The notes beneath the pieces were generated by a model. It was not told the DNA's origin and searched no databases. It saw only the letters and a program-made list of their open reading frames with translations. 64,000 bases of DNA from Devosia sp. FJ2-5-3 (GTDB lineage: Bacteria; Pseudomonadota; Alphaproteobacteria; Rhizobiales; Devosiaceae), in assembly GCF_029201545.1 (NCBI RefSeq), contig NZ_CP104007.1, positions 2,018,501-2,082,500 on the forward strand. Direction: 5' to 3'. Numbering within the stretch: position 1 is the first letter of the stretch; the number at the start of each line of letters is the position of its first letter. Positions 10,570-19,639 of this stretch are shown in pieces. The translations under genes were made by a program, and so were the position numbers.

Positions 10570-10884
10570 GGCGTCCCGGAGGGAAAACCGCTCCAGTGGA
10601 GCGATTTTAGCCAACAAGGCCATGAGAACTGCGCTCGAATGGCGGGGGGGGGGGGCTGCAGGGGCAATTTCTCCCTCGGAGAATATGCCGGTAAAATCAC
10701 TGTCTTCCCTTGGGCTTGACCCGAGGGGCGGTTTGGTCGCCCCTTAGCTAAGGGCTGGTGGACAGTGGCCCTCGGGTCAAGCCCGAGGGAAGCCCGGTGT
10801 GTGGGGGGCTGGAGGCAATCTCAAACCGCGAGAGGGCTAGAAAAGCCGACGGGACGATGCCGTGATCGGAACGCCGTTGCCGGA
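10570..10884. other. Convergent intergenic region with repeats
   Basis: The 315 bp between nnr and the leftward P450 gene contain no convincing gene. They hold a run of 12 G (10644-10655) and the long inverted repeat listed separately. No T-tailed terminator was found for either gene. Confidence 0.6.
10704..10792. repeat. Long inverted repeat of the CTTGACCCGAGGG type
   Basis: Arms of 24 nt (10704-10727 and 10769-10792) match as inverted copies with one mismatch. The 41-nt spacer contains a perfect 14-nt palindrome, CCCTTAGCTAAGGG (10741-10754). The arm sequence resembles a dispersed repeat common in alphaproteobacterial intergenic regions. It lies between converging genes and could act as a factor-free terminator or simply be a repeat insertion. 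Confidence 0.7.
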
Positions 10885-12141
10885 TCAGTCCCAGCGGACC
10901 ATCAATTTTTCGAGGCCGTGGAAGTGATAGACGTCGCCGTAGCGCGGGGGCTCGGCGAGGCGGAGCTTTGGCAGGCGCGCGAAGAGGGTGGACATGGCCT
11001 CCTGCAGCTCGATGCGTGCCAGCGGCGCGCCGATGCAGAAATGGATGCCGGCGCCGAAGCTGACATTGGCTCCGTCGGTGCGGAATGGGTCGAATGTGCC
11101 GGCATTGGCGAAGCGCCTGGGGTCGCGATTGGCGGCGCCGAGCATGAGGCCGATCACGTCACCCCGGCGTAACGGGATGCCCTCATAATCCATGTCCTGC
11201 AGGGCATAGCGGGTGAAGAGATGCAGCGGGGCGTCGAACCGGAGGCACTCCTCCACCGTCGCTTCGGCCTGCTCGGGTGTCGCGAACAGGGTCTTGGGGT
11301 CGAGCCCGCTTTGAAGGATGGATTTAACGCCATTGCCGGTGGTGTGGACGGTGGCCTCGTGGCCGGCATTGAGGAGGAGGATGGCGGTCGACATGACCTC
11401 GTCGTCGCTCAGCTTTTCTCCGCCCTGCTCGGTGGTGAGCATATGGGTGAGGAGATCCTCGCGCGGGGTTTTCCGGCGCTCGGCGATGACGGAGCGAAGA
11501 TATTCGGTAAAATCGGCGGCAGCCTGATTGGCGTCGAGTTCCGTCTCGTGGGTGACGCCATACATGTACATGGTCACCATGCGGTTGGACCATTCGAGCA
11601 GTTTTGGCGCCATCTCCGCCGGCAGCCCGATCATCTCGGCGATGACGATCGCCGGTATCGGGGCTGCGAAGGCCTTTATGAGGTCGACGCTGTCTCCGCC
11701 CTCAAAGCCATCGATGATCTCATTGGCCAGCTGATTGATGCGCGGGCGCAAGAGCTCGACCTGGCGGGACACAAAGGCGCGGTTGACCAGGAGGCGCAGC
11801 CGGGTGTGCGCCGGAGGCTCGAGATTGAGCAGCGAATATTTTTCGGTGAGATCGAAATCGGCGACATGCGGCTTGGGCTCGGGCAGGCCGATTTCCTCGC
11901 GGCTGGCGATGTGAAGAATATCCCGGCCGAAGCGCTTATCGCGTAACAGCGCGCTGACCGATTTGAAATCGGCAAAGCACCAATGGCCGTACTCTTCCCA
12001 GAAAAAGGCCGGCTGGCTGGCGTGGCGCTCTGCATAGAAAGGGTAGGGGTCCTGGAAAAAGACGGGGTCCTTGGGATTGGCACTGGCCCGGCGATCGGCG
12101 GGCACGTCGGTGATGGGCTTGATCTGGAGAATGGAGGCCAT
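10885..12141 (-). CDS. Cytochrome P450
   Basis: A soluble bacterial heme monooxygenase of 418 residues from the ATG at 12141 (MASILQIKPITDVPADRR). A longer frame to 12279 adds 46 residues unlike the family and is not favoured. The heme-binding motif is FGAGIHFCIG with the cysteine ligand at about 369, and an ExxR motif appears in EECLRF. The I-helix reads NAGHEATVHTTGNG, so the position usually held by the oxygen-activating Thr is Ala. No ferredoxin or reductase gene is adjacent, so electron partners must lie elsewhere. The substrate is unknown. It is divergent from the YCII gene across 150 bp. Confidence 0.93.
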   Translation of the reverse strand: MASILQIKPITDVPADRRASANPKDPVFFQDPYPFYAERHASQPAFFWEEYGHWCFADFKSVSALLRDKRFGRDILHIASREEIGLPEPKPHVADFDLTEKYSLLNLEPPAHTRLRLLVNRAFVSRQVELLRPRINQLANEIIDGFEGGDSVDLIKAFAAPIPAIVIAEMIGLPAEMAPKLLEWSNRMVTMYMYGVTHETELDANQAAADFTEYLRSVIAERRKTPREDLLTHMLTTEQGGEKLSDDEVMSTAILLLNAGHEATVHTTGNGVKSILQSGLDPKTLFATPEQAEATVEECLRFDAPLHLFTRYALQDMDYEGIPLRRGDVIGLMLGAANRDPRRFANAGTFDPFRTDGANVSFGAGIHFCIGAPLARIELQEAMSTLFARLPKLRLAEPPRYGDVYHFHGLEKLMVRWD

Positions 12142-12291
12142 GGTTATCCGGTGGGCTAGACTGGGATCACCATAAGCGGTGCCGAACGGGCGGCAAATCT
12201 TTCGTGCAAAAACGGGAAGAAAAGTCTGGCAAATTAGTCGAGGCGGCGTCTGCGCATTCGTTGGCGAGATATCCAACAACGGAGATCGGAT

Positions 12292-12684
12292 ATGAAATTC
12301 CTCTGTCTATTCTATTTTGCGCCGGACGCCTTCGCGGGCGTGAGCGCCGAAGAAATGGTCCGCATCGATGATGCGACGATCGACCATGACCGCAAGCTGA
12401 GGGCGGCGGGACATCTGCTCTATGCCTCGCCGCTGGTCGATGTGGCAGAAGAGACCATCATCGACCGAAGGCCGGTCCGGATGTCGCAGATCGATGGCCC
12501 CTATTCGGAGAGCAAGGAGGTCGTCGGCGGCTTCGTGCTGGTCGAAGCGCGGGACATGGACGAGGCGCGTGCACTCTTCGCCGATGACCCGATCGCCGCG
12601 CATGCGCGCATCCAGATCCGGGCGCTTCGCGATGGCGACGAGCACAGCCAGACCGGCGGCGGCAGGCCGGAGCCGCTGCTCTGA
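12292..12684 (+). CDS. YCII-related / DGPF-domain protein
   Basis: A 130-residue cytoplasmic protein of the YCII-related superfamily (dimeric alpha-beta barrel fold). The DGPF signature appears as DGPYSESKEVVGGFVLVEA (about residues 67-85), and the opening MKFLCLFYFAP matches the group. In other bacteria such genes often sit beside ECF sigma factors, but none is nearby here. No reaction can be assigned. It ends 7 bp before a large hairpin. Confidence 0.88.
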   Translation: MKFLCLFYFAPDAFAGVSAEEMVRIDDATIDHDRKLRAAGHLLYASPLVDVAEETIIDRRPVRMSQIDGPYSESKEVVGGFVLVEARDMDEARALFADDPIAAHARIQIRALRDGDEHSQTGGGRPEPLL

Positions 12685-12691
12685 TTGGCGT

Positions 12692-12730
12692 CGCATCTGG
12701 GGGCCCGCGCCCTGCTGGCCCCCAGATGCG
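12692..12730. other. 14-bp perfect hairpin after the YCII gene
   Basis: The arms CGCATCTGGGGGCC (12692-12705) and GGCCCCCAGATGCG (12717-12730) are exact inverted copies with an 11-nt loop. There is no T tract on either side, so a classical intrinsic terminator is doubtful. It may be a transcript-end stabiliser or a factor-dependent terminator for the YCII gene. Confidence 0.6.
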
Positions 12731-12812
12731 CCCAAATCCGACCAAAAAGCCTTGGCAAGTGGACTGCAATGATGTCTTGAAGGCAGTCAAACGCGACTGA
12801 GGATTTCTAAAC

Positions 12813-13040
12813 GTGAGCGATATCACCGTTTCTGCTGCCATCGAGGCCATCTACGCCTCCATCCGCAACGATAACGAGGAGCTCGACCTGCACATGGCGG
12901 CGCTCAAGAGCGCAATGGCCAGGGAAGGTGTGAGCGAAGCGGTTTTCGAGACCAGCAAGCTGGCGCAACCCAACCGCCAGGGCCGCAAGCTGATGCAGGC
13001 CTATTTCAAGAAGAAGGGGATTGCCGTTTCGTTTGCCTGA
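12813..13040 (+). CDS. Small conserved-looking protein of unknown function
   Basis: 75 residues from a GTG start with GAGGA about ten bases upstream. It appears cytoplasmic and mostly helical, with a charged middle (IRNDNEELDLHMAALKSAMA) and a basic C terminus (KLMQAYFKKKGIAVSFA). There is no signal peptide or membrane segment. GC-rich third positions support coding. I do not recognise a family. It lies 258 bp upstream of clpP on the same strand. Confidence 0.6.
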   Translation: MSDITVSAAIEAIYASIRNDNEELDLHMAALKSAMAREGVSEAVFETSKLAQPNRQGRKLMQAYFKKKGIAVSFA

Positions 13041-13100
13041 TCCGATTGACTCAAAGGCAAACGGCACGTTCACCTTATCATCACGGCAGGGGGATCTTCT

Positions 13101-13127
13101 ATTGAAGCTTGCCCCATTGCCGCCTAT
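13101..13127 (+). promoter_or_regulatory. Possible heat-shock promoter of clpP
   Basis: ATTGAA (13101-13106) and CCTATCT (13123-13129) resemble alphaproteobacterial RpoH elements (CTTG-N17-CYTAT), but the first base is wrong and the spacing is one base longer. It lies about 170 bp upstream of clpP. Offered as a weak candidate only. Confidence 0.25.
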
Positions 13128-13297
13128 CTCTGCCTTTACCGCCCGCAAGGCGGTTCGCCTGCAATCGGCCAGTCGCGCCGATTCGATTTTCGACACGTCA
13201 CGCTGCCCTGCCACACTCATCCGGGGGCAAAGACGTGGTTCAACCAATTTAGCTTGCCAACCGTCACGCGACGCGGGAGGGAGCCAAGGGGCAAAAT

Positions 13298-13927
13298 ATG
13301 CGGGATTCGCACGATCTATACATGAATACGCTCGTACCCATGGTGGTCGAGCAGTCGAACCGCGGCGAACGCGCCTTCGACATCTATTCGCGCCTGCTGC
13401 GTGAGCGTATCATCTTCGTGACCGGCGTGGTCGAGGACAATATGGCTTCGCTGATCGTGGCGCAGCTGCTGTTCCTCGAATCAGAGAACCCGAAAAAAGA
13501 AATCGCCATGTACATCAACTCGCCCGGTGGCGTGGTGACGTCGGGCCTTTCGATCTACGACACGATGCAGTTCATCCGTCCCGCCGTCGCCACCATGGTG
13601 ATGGGCCAGGCCGCATCGATGGGCTCGCTGCTGCTTGCAGCCGGTGAAGCGGGCATGCGCACGTCGCTGCCGAACTCGCGCGTGATGGTTCACCAGCCGT
13701 CCGGCGGCTTCCAGGGTCAGGTCACCGACATCCTGATTCATGCCAAGGAAGTCGAGGGTTTGAAGCGCCGTCTTAATCAAATCTATGAGAAGCACACGGG
13801 GCGTACATACGAGGAAATCGAGGCCGCTCTCGAGCGCGATCGCTTCCTCAGCCCTGAAGAAGCCAAGACCTTCGGCCTGATCGACAGCGTGTTCGAAAAG
13901 CGCGCAGTCCCGGAGCCGACGGTCTGA
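13298..13927 (+). CDS. clpP: ATP-dependent Clp protease proteolytic subunit
   Basis: ClpP forms the tetradecameric serine protease chamber that degrades substrates unfolded by ClpX or ClpA. It has 209 residues. The triad is Ser107 (GQAASMGS), His132 (MVHQPSGG) and Asp181 (ERDRFLS). The start [19 protein letters not shown] matches other rhizobial ClpP N termini, and an ATG eight codons in is a weaker alternative. clpX follows on the same strand after 170 bp, as is usual, so the pair encodes the ClpXP machine. Confidence 0.97.
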   Translation: MRDSHDLYMNTLVPMVVEQSNRGERAFDIYSRLLRERIIFVTGVVEDNMASLIVAQLLFLESENPKKEIAMYINSPGGVVTSGLSIYDTMQFIRPAVATMVMGQAASMGSLLLAAGEAGMRTSLPNSRVMVHQPSGGFQGQVTDILIHAKEVEGLKRRLNQIYEKHTGRTYEEIEAALERDRFLSPEEAKTFGLIDSVFEKRAVPEPTV

Positions 13928-13987
13928 TAGGCCGTTAATCACGATGCCGGTGCGCCGTGGAGTGTGATCCTGGTGCAATTGCATGCA

Positions 13988-14016
13988 GCCGGAACGGCCT
14001 TTAAGGTCGTTTCGGC
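13988..14016 (+). terminator. Possible terminator or attenuator between clpP and clpX
   Basis: A 12-bp stem (13988-13999 with 14005-14016) containing two G-T pairs and a TTTAA loop, followed by the moderately T-rich TTAGACTTTCTTTA. The U tract is poor, so partial readthrough into clpX is likely. Confidence 0.4.
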
Positions 14017-14097
14017 TTAGACTTTCTTTATGTCTTGGGCGTTACCGTTTTCGATAACGCTTGATTTTGGGGGCCCTTAGCCCCCGGGAGTGACTGG

Positions 14098-15375
14098 ATG
14101 TCCAAAGAGACAACAAACGGCGAAACCTCGAAGAACACGCTTTACTGCTCGTTCTGCGGGAAATCCCAGCACGAGGTTCGCAAGCTGATCGCCGGGCCGA
14201 CCGTGTTCATCTGCGATGAATGCGTCGAGCTGTGCATGGACATCATCCGTGAAGAGAACAAGACCTCCATGGTCAAGTCCTCCGACGGGGTGCCCACCCC
14301 AGCTGAAATCTGCAAGGTGCTGGATGACTATGTCATCGGCCAGTTCCGCGCCAAGCGCGTGCTGTCCGTTGCCGTGCACAACCACTACAAGCGCCTGCAT
14401 CACGCCAGCAAGAACCAGGACGTGGAGCTTTCCAAGTCCAACATCCTGCTGATCGGCCCCACCGGTTCGGGCAAGACGCTGCTGGCGCAGACGCTGGCGC
14501 GTATTCTCGACGTGCCGTTCACCATGGCGGATGCGACCACGCTGACCGAAGCCGGCTATGTCGGCGAGGACGTGGAAAACATCATCCTCAAGCTGCTCCA
14601 GGCTGCCGACTACAATGTCGAAAAGGCCCAGCGCGGCATCGTCTATATCGACGAAGTGGACAAGATTTCCCGCAAGTCGGACAATCCGTCCATAACCCGC
14701 GACGTGTCGGGCGAAGGCGTGCAGCAGGCCCTGCTCAAGATCATGGAAGGCACCGTTGCCTCCGTGCCGCCGCAGGGCGGGCGCAAGCATCCGCAGCAGG
14801 AATTCCTGCAGGTCGACACCACGAACATCCTGTTCATCTGTGGTGGTGCGTTTGCCGGGCTCGAGAAGATCATCTCGGCGCGTGGCGAAGGCTCGGGCAT
14901 CGGCTTTGCGGCCACGGTCAAGGATCCGCAGGATCGTCGCGTTGGCGATCTGCTCAAGGACGTTGCGCCGGAAGATCTGGTGCGCTTCGGCCTGATCCCG
15001 GAATTCATCGGTCGTCTTCCGGTCCTCGCGACCCTAGAAGACCTGGATATTCCGGCCCTGATCGAAATCCTGACGGCGCCGAAGAACGCCCTGGTGCGCC
15101 AGTACCAGCGTCTGTTCCAGATGGAAGAGGTCGAATTGACCTTCCACGAGGATGCGCTCAAGGCCATCGCTGAGAAGGCCATCGAACGCAAGACCGGCGC
15201 GCGCGGCCTGCGCTCGATCATGGAAGCGATCCTGCTCGACACCATGTACGACCTGCCTTCGCTCGAAGGCGTGGAAGAAGTGGTGATCTCGGAAGAAGTG
15301 GTGAAGGGACGCGATGTGCGCCCGCTCTACATCTATTCCGAGCGCAAGAAGGAAGACATGCCTGCCGGCGCCTGA
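14098..15375 (+). CDS. clpX: ATP-dependent Clp protease ATP-binding subunit ClpX
   Basis: ClpX is the hexameric AAA+ unfoldase that feeds ClpP. At 425 residues it is full length. The N-terminal zinc-binding domain has Cys17, Cys20, Cys39 and Cys42. Walker A is GPTGSGKT (120-127) and Walker B is in [10 protein letters not shown]. The [20 protein letters not shown] box and the C-terminal small domain are also present. ATG is preceded by GGGAG. In alphaproteobacteria ClpXP clears cell-cycle regulators; which substrates apply here is not visible. Confidence 0.98.
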   Translation: MSKETTNGETSKNTLYCSFCGKSQHEVRKLIAGPTVFICDECVELCMDIIREENKTSMVKSSDGVPTPAEICKVLDDYVIGQFRAKRVLSVAVHNHYKRLHHASKNQDVELSKSNILLIGPTGSGKTLLAQTLARILDVPFTMADATTLTEAGYVGEDVENIILKLLQAADYNVEKAQRGIVYIDEVDKISRKSDNPSITRDVSGEGVQQALLKIMEGTVASVPPQGGRKHPQQEFLQVDTTNILFICGGAFAGLEKIISARGEGSGIGFAATVKDPQDRRVGDLLKDVAPEDLVRFGLIPEFIGRLPVLATLEDLDIPALIEILTAPKNALVRQYQRLFQMEEVELTFHEDALKAIAEKAIERKTGARGLRSIMEAILLDTMYDLPSLEGVEEVVISEEVVKGRDVRPLYIYSERKKEDMPAGA

Positions 15376-15398
15376 TCGCACCGACGGACAAGACATCG

Positions 15399-15433
15399 AT
15401 GGCCTCCGGCTCGCGCCGGGGGCCATTTTGTCT
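15399..15433 (+). terminator. Intrinsic terminator after clpX
   Basis: A 12-bp stem (15399-15410 with 15415-15426) with one wobble pair and a TCGC loop, followed by TTTTGTCTTT. It begins 24 bp after the clpX stop. Confidence 0.8.
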
Positions 15434-15550
15434 TTCAGGGAGAAAAATCCACGATATCAACGCTGTGCCTTAGGCACACGGGTGTTTTCGGGATTATCAC
15501 ATATCTCCTGTGCGTAGACCGTTCGGTGGTCATAAAAGCTTCTTGCCTGA

Positions 15551-15578
15551 CTTGCGGTACCCCTCCTGAGCCCTATTT
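15551..15578 (+). promoter_or_regulatory. RpoH (sigma-32) type promoter of lon
   Basis: CTTG (15551-15554), a 17-nt spacer, then CCTATTT (15572-15578) fits the alphaproteobacterial heat-shock consensus CTTG-N17-CYTATNT. It is placed about 95 bp before the lon start. Heat induction of lon by RpoH is well established in proteobacteria; the match here is read directly from the sequence. Confidence 0.6.
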
Positions 15579-15672
15579 ATTAACCTGAATCGCCCAGCCT
15601 TTCGGGATTGGGTAGTCGCAATACGGGCGTGCCAATTGAGTTCCTGCCGGCGCGCCCCGGAAAGGAAATGTG

Positions 15673-18099
15673 ATGTCGGACGTTAATCCCACCGGCGAAG
15701 TGAGCCGGGACCGGGTTTACCCGGTTCTTCCCCTGCGCGACATCGTCGTCTTCCCCGGCATGATCGTGCCGCTCTTCGTGGGCCGCGAGAAATCGGTGAA
15801 GGCGCTCGAGGAAGTCATGCGGGACGACAAGCACATTCTTGTCGTCACCCAGAAAAATGCGCAGGACGATGATCCGGCGCCCGAACAGATCTATTCGACC
15901 GGTACGATCGCCACCGTCCTGCAGCTGCTCAAGCTTCCGGATGGCACGGTGAAGGTGCTCGTCGAGGGCCTGAGCCGCGCGACCATCGACCAGTATGTGC
16001 AGACCGAAGAATATTTCGAGGCTGAAGCCACTCCGTTGCCGGAGCCGGCTGAAGACGAGATCGAAGTCGAAGCCCTGGCGCGGTCCGCCCAGAGCGAGTT
16101 CGAGAACTACGTCAAGCTGAACAAGAAAATCTCGGCCGAAGTTGTCGCTGCCGTCGGGCAGATCGAGAACGCTTCCAAGCTCGCCGATACCATCGCCAGC
16201 CACCTCGTGATCAAGATCCCCGAAAAGGAAGATCTGCTCTCGACCCTGTCCGTCATCGAACGCTTCCAGAAGATCATCGGTCTGATGGAAGGCGAGATCG
16301 GCGTGCTGCAGGTGGAAAAGCGCATCCGTGGCCGCGTCAAGCGCCAGATGGAGAAGACGCAGCGCGAGTACTATCTCAACGAGCAGATGAAGGCGATCCA
16401 GAAGGAACTCGGCGACGGCGAAGACGGCGCCAACGAGATCACCGAACTGGAAGAGCGCATTGCCAAGACCAAGTTGTCGAAGGAAGCGCGCGCCAAGGCT
16501 GACGGCGAGGTCAAGAAGCTCAAGGGCATGAGCCCGATGTCGGCTGAAGCCACCGTCGTGCGCAATTACCTCGATACGCTCCTGGGCCTGCCCTGGGGCA
16601 AGAAGAGCAAGGTCAAGCGCGACCTCAACCTCGCCGAGAAGGTGCTGGATGAGGATCACTATGGCCTTGAGAAGGTCAAGGAACGCATCCTCGAGTATCT
16701 GGCCGTGCAGGCCCGTACCGGCACGCTCAAGGGCCCGATCCTCTGCCTCGTCGGTCCTCCGGGCGTCGGCAAGACCTCGCTGGGCAAGTCGATCGCCAAG
16801 GCGACCGGCCGTGAGTTCGTGCGCATGGCGCTGGGCGGGGTTCGGGACGAAGCCGAGATCCGCGGTCACCGCCGCACCTATATCGGCTCCATGCCCGGCA
16901 AGATCATCCAGTCGCTCAAGAAAGTGGGCAAGAACAACCCGCTCTTCCTGCTCGACGAGATCGACAAGATGGGCCAGGATTTCCGCGGCGACCCGTCCTC
17001 GGCCCTGCTCGAAGTGCTCGATCCGGAACAGAACAACACGTTCAGCGACCACTATCTTGAAGTCGATTTCGACCTCAGCGACGTGATGTTCGTGACGACG
17101 TCGAACACGCTGAACATTCCGGGTCCGCTGATGGACCGCATGGAGATCATTCGCCTCTCGGGTTACACCGAAGAGGAGAAGCACGCGATCGCCAAGCAGC
17201 ACCTGATGCCGGAAGCGGCTCGCGAAAACGGCGTCGCGCATGGCGAGTTCGTGCTGAGCGACGAGATGCTGATGAAGGTCATCCGCGGCTATACCCGCGA
17301 GGCCGGCGTTCGCAATCTCAAGCGCGAAATCTCCAAGCTGATGCGCAAGGCCGTGACCGACATTGTCCGCACCAAGGTCAAGTCGATCGAGATCGATGAA
17401 GAGCGTCTGGCCAAATATCTCGGCCCGTCCATCTTCAAGCACGGCGAGATCGAAGCCGAGGCACAGGTGGGTCTGGTGACTGGCCTGGCCTGGACCTCCG
17501 TCGGTGGCGAACTGCTGACGATCGAAGGCGTGATGTCGCCGGGCAAGGGCCGCATGTCGGTCACTGGCAACATCAAGGAAGTGATGAAGGAATCGCTGAC
17601 GGCTGCACAGGCCTATGTGAAGTCGCGCAGCATCGATTTCGGCATCAAGCCGCCGCTGTTCGATACGCGGGATATCCACGTCCACCTTCCTGAAGGCGCT
17701 ACGCCCAAGGATGGTCCTTCGGCTGGTATCGGTCTTGCAACGGCGATCGTGTCGGTGATGACCGGCATTCCGGTGCGCAACGATGTCGCCATGACCGGCG
17801 AAATCACGCTGCGGGGCAGGGTGCTTCCGATCGGCGGGCTCAAGGAAAAGCTCCTTGCGGCGCTGCGCGGCGGCATCAAGACCGTGCTGATCCCGGAAGA
17901 GAATGTCAGGGACCTCCAGGAGATCCCCGACATCGTCAAGGAAGGCATGGAAATCGTGCCGGTGAGCCGGATGGATCAGGTGATCGAGCGGGCGCTGGTG
18001 CGCAAGCCCGAGGCAATCGAATGGGATTTCGATGCCCAGCCTGCCGTGGCCACCAAGGCCGATCCGGCCGACGACACAACAGCTGGTTTGACGCACTAG
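15673..18099 (+). CDS. lon: ATP-dependent protease Lon
   Basis: Lon is a homo-oligomeric AAA+ protease that removes misfolded and regulatory proteins. It has 808 residues from the ATG at 15673, chosen over the GTG one codon earlier because AAAGGA lies about seven bases upstream. The N-terminal LON domain begins YPVLPLRDIVVFPGMIVPL. Walker A is GPPGVGKT and Walker B is in LFLLDEIDKMG. The protease domain has the catalytic Ser in PKDGPSAGIG and the Lys in GLKEKLLAA. An RpoH-type promoter precedes it and a strong terminator follows. Confidence 0.98.
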   Translation: MSDVNPTGEVSRDRVYPVLPLRDIVVFPGMIVPLFVGREKSVKALEEVMRDDKHILVVTQKNAQDDDPAPEQIYSTGTIATVLQLLKLPDGTVKVLVEGLSRATIDQYVQTEEYFEAEATPLPEPAEDEIEVEALARSAQSEFENYVKLNKKISAEVVAAVGQIENASKLADTIASHLVIKIPEKEDLLSTLSVIERFQKIIGLMEGEIGVLQVEKRIRGRVKRQMEKTQREYYLNEQMKAIQKELGDGEDGANEITELEERIAKTKLSKEARAKADGEVKKLKGMSPMSAEATVVRNYLDTLLGLPWGKKSKVKRDLNLAEKVLDEDHYGLEKVKERILEYLAVQARTGTLKGPILCLVGPPGVGKTSLGKSIAKATGREFVRMALGGVRDEAEIRGHRRTYIGSMPGKIIQSLKKVGKNNPLFLLDEIDKMGQDFRGDPSSALLEVLDPEQNNTFSDHYLEVDFDLSDVMFVTTSNTLNIPGPLMDRMEIIRLSGYTEEEKHAIAKQHLMPEAARENGVAHGEFVLSDEMLMKVIRGYTREAGVRNLKREISKLMRKAVTDIVRTKVKSIEIDEERLAKYLGPSIFKHGEIEAEAQVGLVTGLAWTSVGGELLTIEGVMSPGKGRMSVTGNIKEVMKESLTAAQAYVKSRSIDFGIKPPLFDTRDIHVHLPEGATPKDGPSAGIGLATAIVSVMTGIPVRNDVAMTGEITLRGRVLPIGGLKEKLLAALRGGIKTVLIPEENVRDLQEIPDIVKEGMEIVPVSRMDQVIERALVRKPEAIEWDFDAQPAVATKADPADDTTAGLTH

Positions 18100-18123
18100 G
18101 CGCCAAATCATCGACACTCTCAG

Positions 18124-18148
18124 ACGGCGGCCTTCGGGCCGCCGTTTT
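18124..18148 (+). terminator. Intrinsic terminator after lon
   Basis: A perfect 9-bp stem (ACGGCGGCC / GGCCGCCGT) with a TTCG loop and a short T run, 25 bp after the lon stop. Confidence 0.85.
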
Positions 18149-18253
18149 GCGTTCTGCTGCCAGAAGGTGTCAGCAAGTGATGCGGGGGCCGCTTGTAACG
18201 GTGGCGTGAACTCTCTACCTCAGTGGGCCCCTTGCGGCGCCAGGAGAGTTTTC

Positions 18254-19453
18254 ATGAACAGGGCCCTCGTCGTCATTCTCGCTGCGGTGCTGCTCGACGC
18301 GATCGGTATCGGGCTGATCTTTCCGATTCTTCCAGCGCTGTTGCGCGAAGTGGGGCACACGGACAGTATTTCCCTGCTGCTCGGGATCATGCTGGCGCTT
18401 TATTCGGCCTGCCAATTCCTGTTTTCGCCGATTCTGGGCGTGCTGAGTGATCGATTCGGTCGTCGCCCGGTGCTGCTTCTGTCGCTCGCGGGGGCGGCCA
18501 TCGACTATCTCATCATGGCGTTCGCGCCCCATTTGTGGGTGCTGGTGCTCGGGCGCGCCATTGCGGGCGTCACCAGCGCGAACATGGCCGTGGCGACGGC
18601 CTATATCACCGACATTTCGAGCGAAGATGAGCGCGCCAAGCGGTTCGGGCTTTTCCATGCCATGTTCGGCGTGGGATTTATCATCGGCCCGGTGCTCGGC
18701 GGCATTCTGGGTGACATGTGGCTGCGCGGGCCGTTCCTTGCCGCGGCAGTGCTCAATGGAATCAATCTCGCGCTGGCATTCTTCGTCCTGCCCGAATCGC
18801 GGCCGGGAAAGAGCGACGCGCGGTTCAGCCGGGATACGCTCAATCCCTTCAAGCCACTGGCCTGGGCGTTCAGCTTCAAGGCGCTGATCCCGCTCATCGC
18901 CATCTTCCTGATTCTCAATCTTGTCGGCACCGTCTATGGCACGGCCTGGGCCCAGTTCAGCGAGGACGTCTATGACTGGAACGGCATGACCATCGGCCTG
19001 TCGCTTGGCGCCTTTGGGGTGTTTCATGCGCTGGCGCAGGCCTTTCTCACCGGCCCCGCCGTGGCGAGGCTGGGTGAACGCTGGGCAATGGTGGTGGGCA
19101 TGGCGTTCGAGACGGGGGCACTGCTCACCCTGGCCTTCGCCGGCTATGGTTGGGTGCTGTTCGCCATGGCGCCAGTGTTCGCGCTTGGCGGCATCGGCAT
19201 GCCCGCGCTCCAGTCCCTCACGACGCGGCAGGTCGATTCGGACAAGCAGGGCCAATTGCAGGGGGTCCTGGCGAGCGTCGTCAGCCTGGCTGCAGTGTTC
19301 GGACCACTGATGTTCAGCATGGTCTATGCCGAGGTGCGCGGTTCATCGCCCGGGATGATCTGGATCGTTGCGGTCGCAATCTACCTGCTCGCGCTACCCT
19401 TGCTGCTGGGAATCAAGCGCACGCCAAATGTGGCAAGAACGGGGGCGGAATGA
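18254..19453 (+). CDS. TetA-like MFS efflux transporter
   Basis: An inner-membrane drug:proton antiporter of the major facilitator superfamily, closest in style to the 12-helix TetA(class B/C)/TCR group. It has 399 residues from the ATG at 18254, which has AGGAGAG five bases upstream; the frame is open further but lacks a better start. Loop 2-3 carries motif A as GVLSDRFGRRPVLL, and helix 5 has the Gly/Pro-rich GPVLGGILG. TetA-like sequence does not prove tetracycline transport; many such chromosomal genes export other compounds. Unrelated to lon upstream and hupB downstream. Confidence 0.88.
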   Translation: MNRALVVILAAVLLDAIGIGLIFPILPALLREVGHTDSISLLLGIMLALYSACQFLFSPILGVLSDRFGRRPVLLLSLAGAAIDYLIMAFAPHLWVLVLGRAIAGVTSANMAVATAYITDISSEDERAKRFGLFHAMFGVGFIIGPVLGGILGDMWLRGPFLAAAVLNGINLALAFFVLPESRPGKSDARFSRDTLNPFKPLAWAFSFKALIPLIAIFLILNLVGTVYGTAWAQFSEDVYDWNGMTIGLSLGAFGVFHALAQAFLTGPAVARLGERWAMVVGMAFETGALLTLAFAGYGWVLFAMAPVFALGGIGMPALQSLTTRQVDSDKQGQLQGVLASVVSLAAVFGPLMFSMVYAEVRGSSPGMIWIVAVAIYLLALPLLLGIKRTPNVARTGAE

Positions 19454-19639
19454 CGGTGGAAAGCCCGGAAAACCGGCCATTGCAGGCTTGTTCGGCACTG
19501 AATTCCACGCCATTAACGTTTCCGCACCGCTCGCCCCCGCAAAAGACGCGGAAATCCTTGCCTTTCGGCTAGAATCGACCAAGGGTTACCGAGATTGTGG
19601 TTCGCCAGCGAGGGCGGGCACTCACTGTGAGGATACGCT

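Noticed and set aside
15580..18117. Very long open frame antisense to lon
   Set aside because: Same effect as antisense to gyrA. lon is unambiguous on the plus strand and has its own promoter and terminator.
18254..19453. Naming the MFS exporter tetA as a tetracycline resistance gene
   Set aside because: Only family-level features are visible, there is no TetR-type repressor next to it, and the substrate cannot be read from the sequence.
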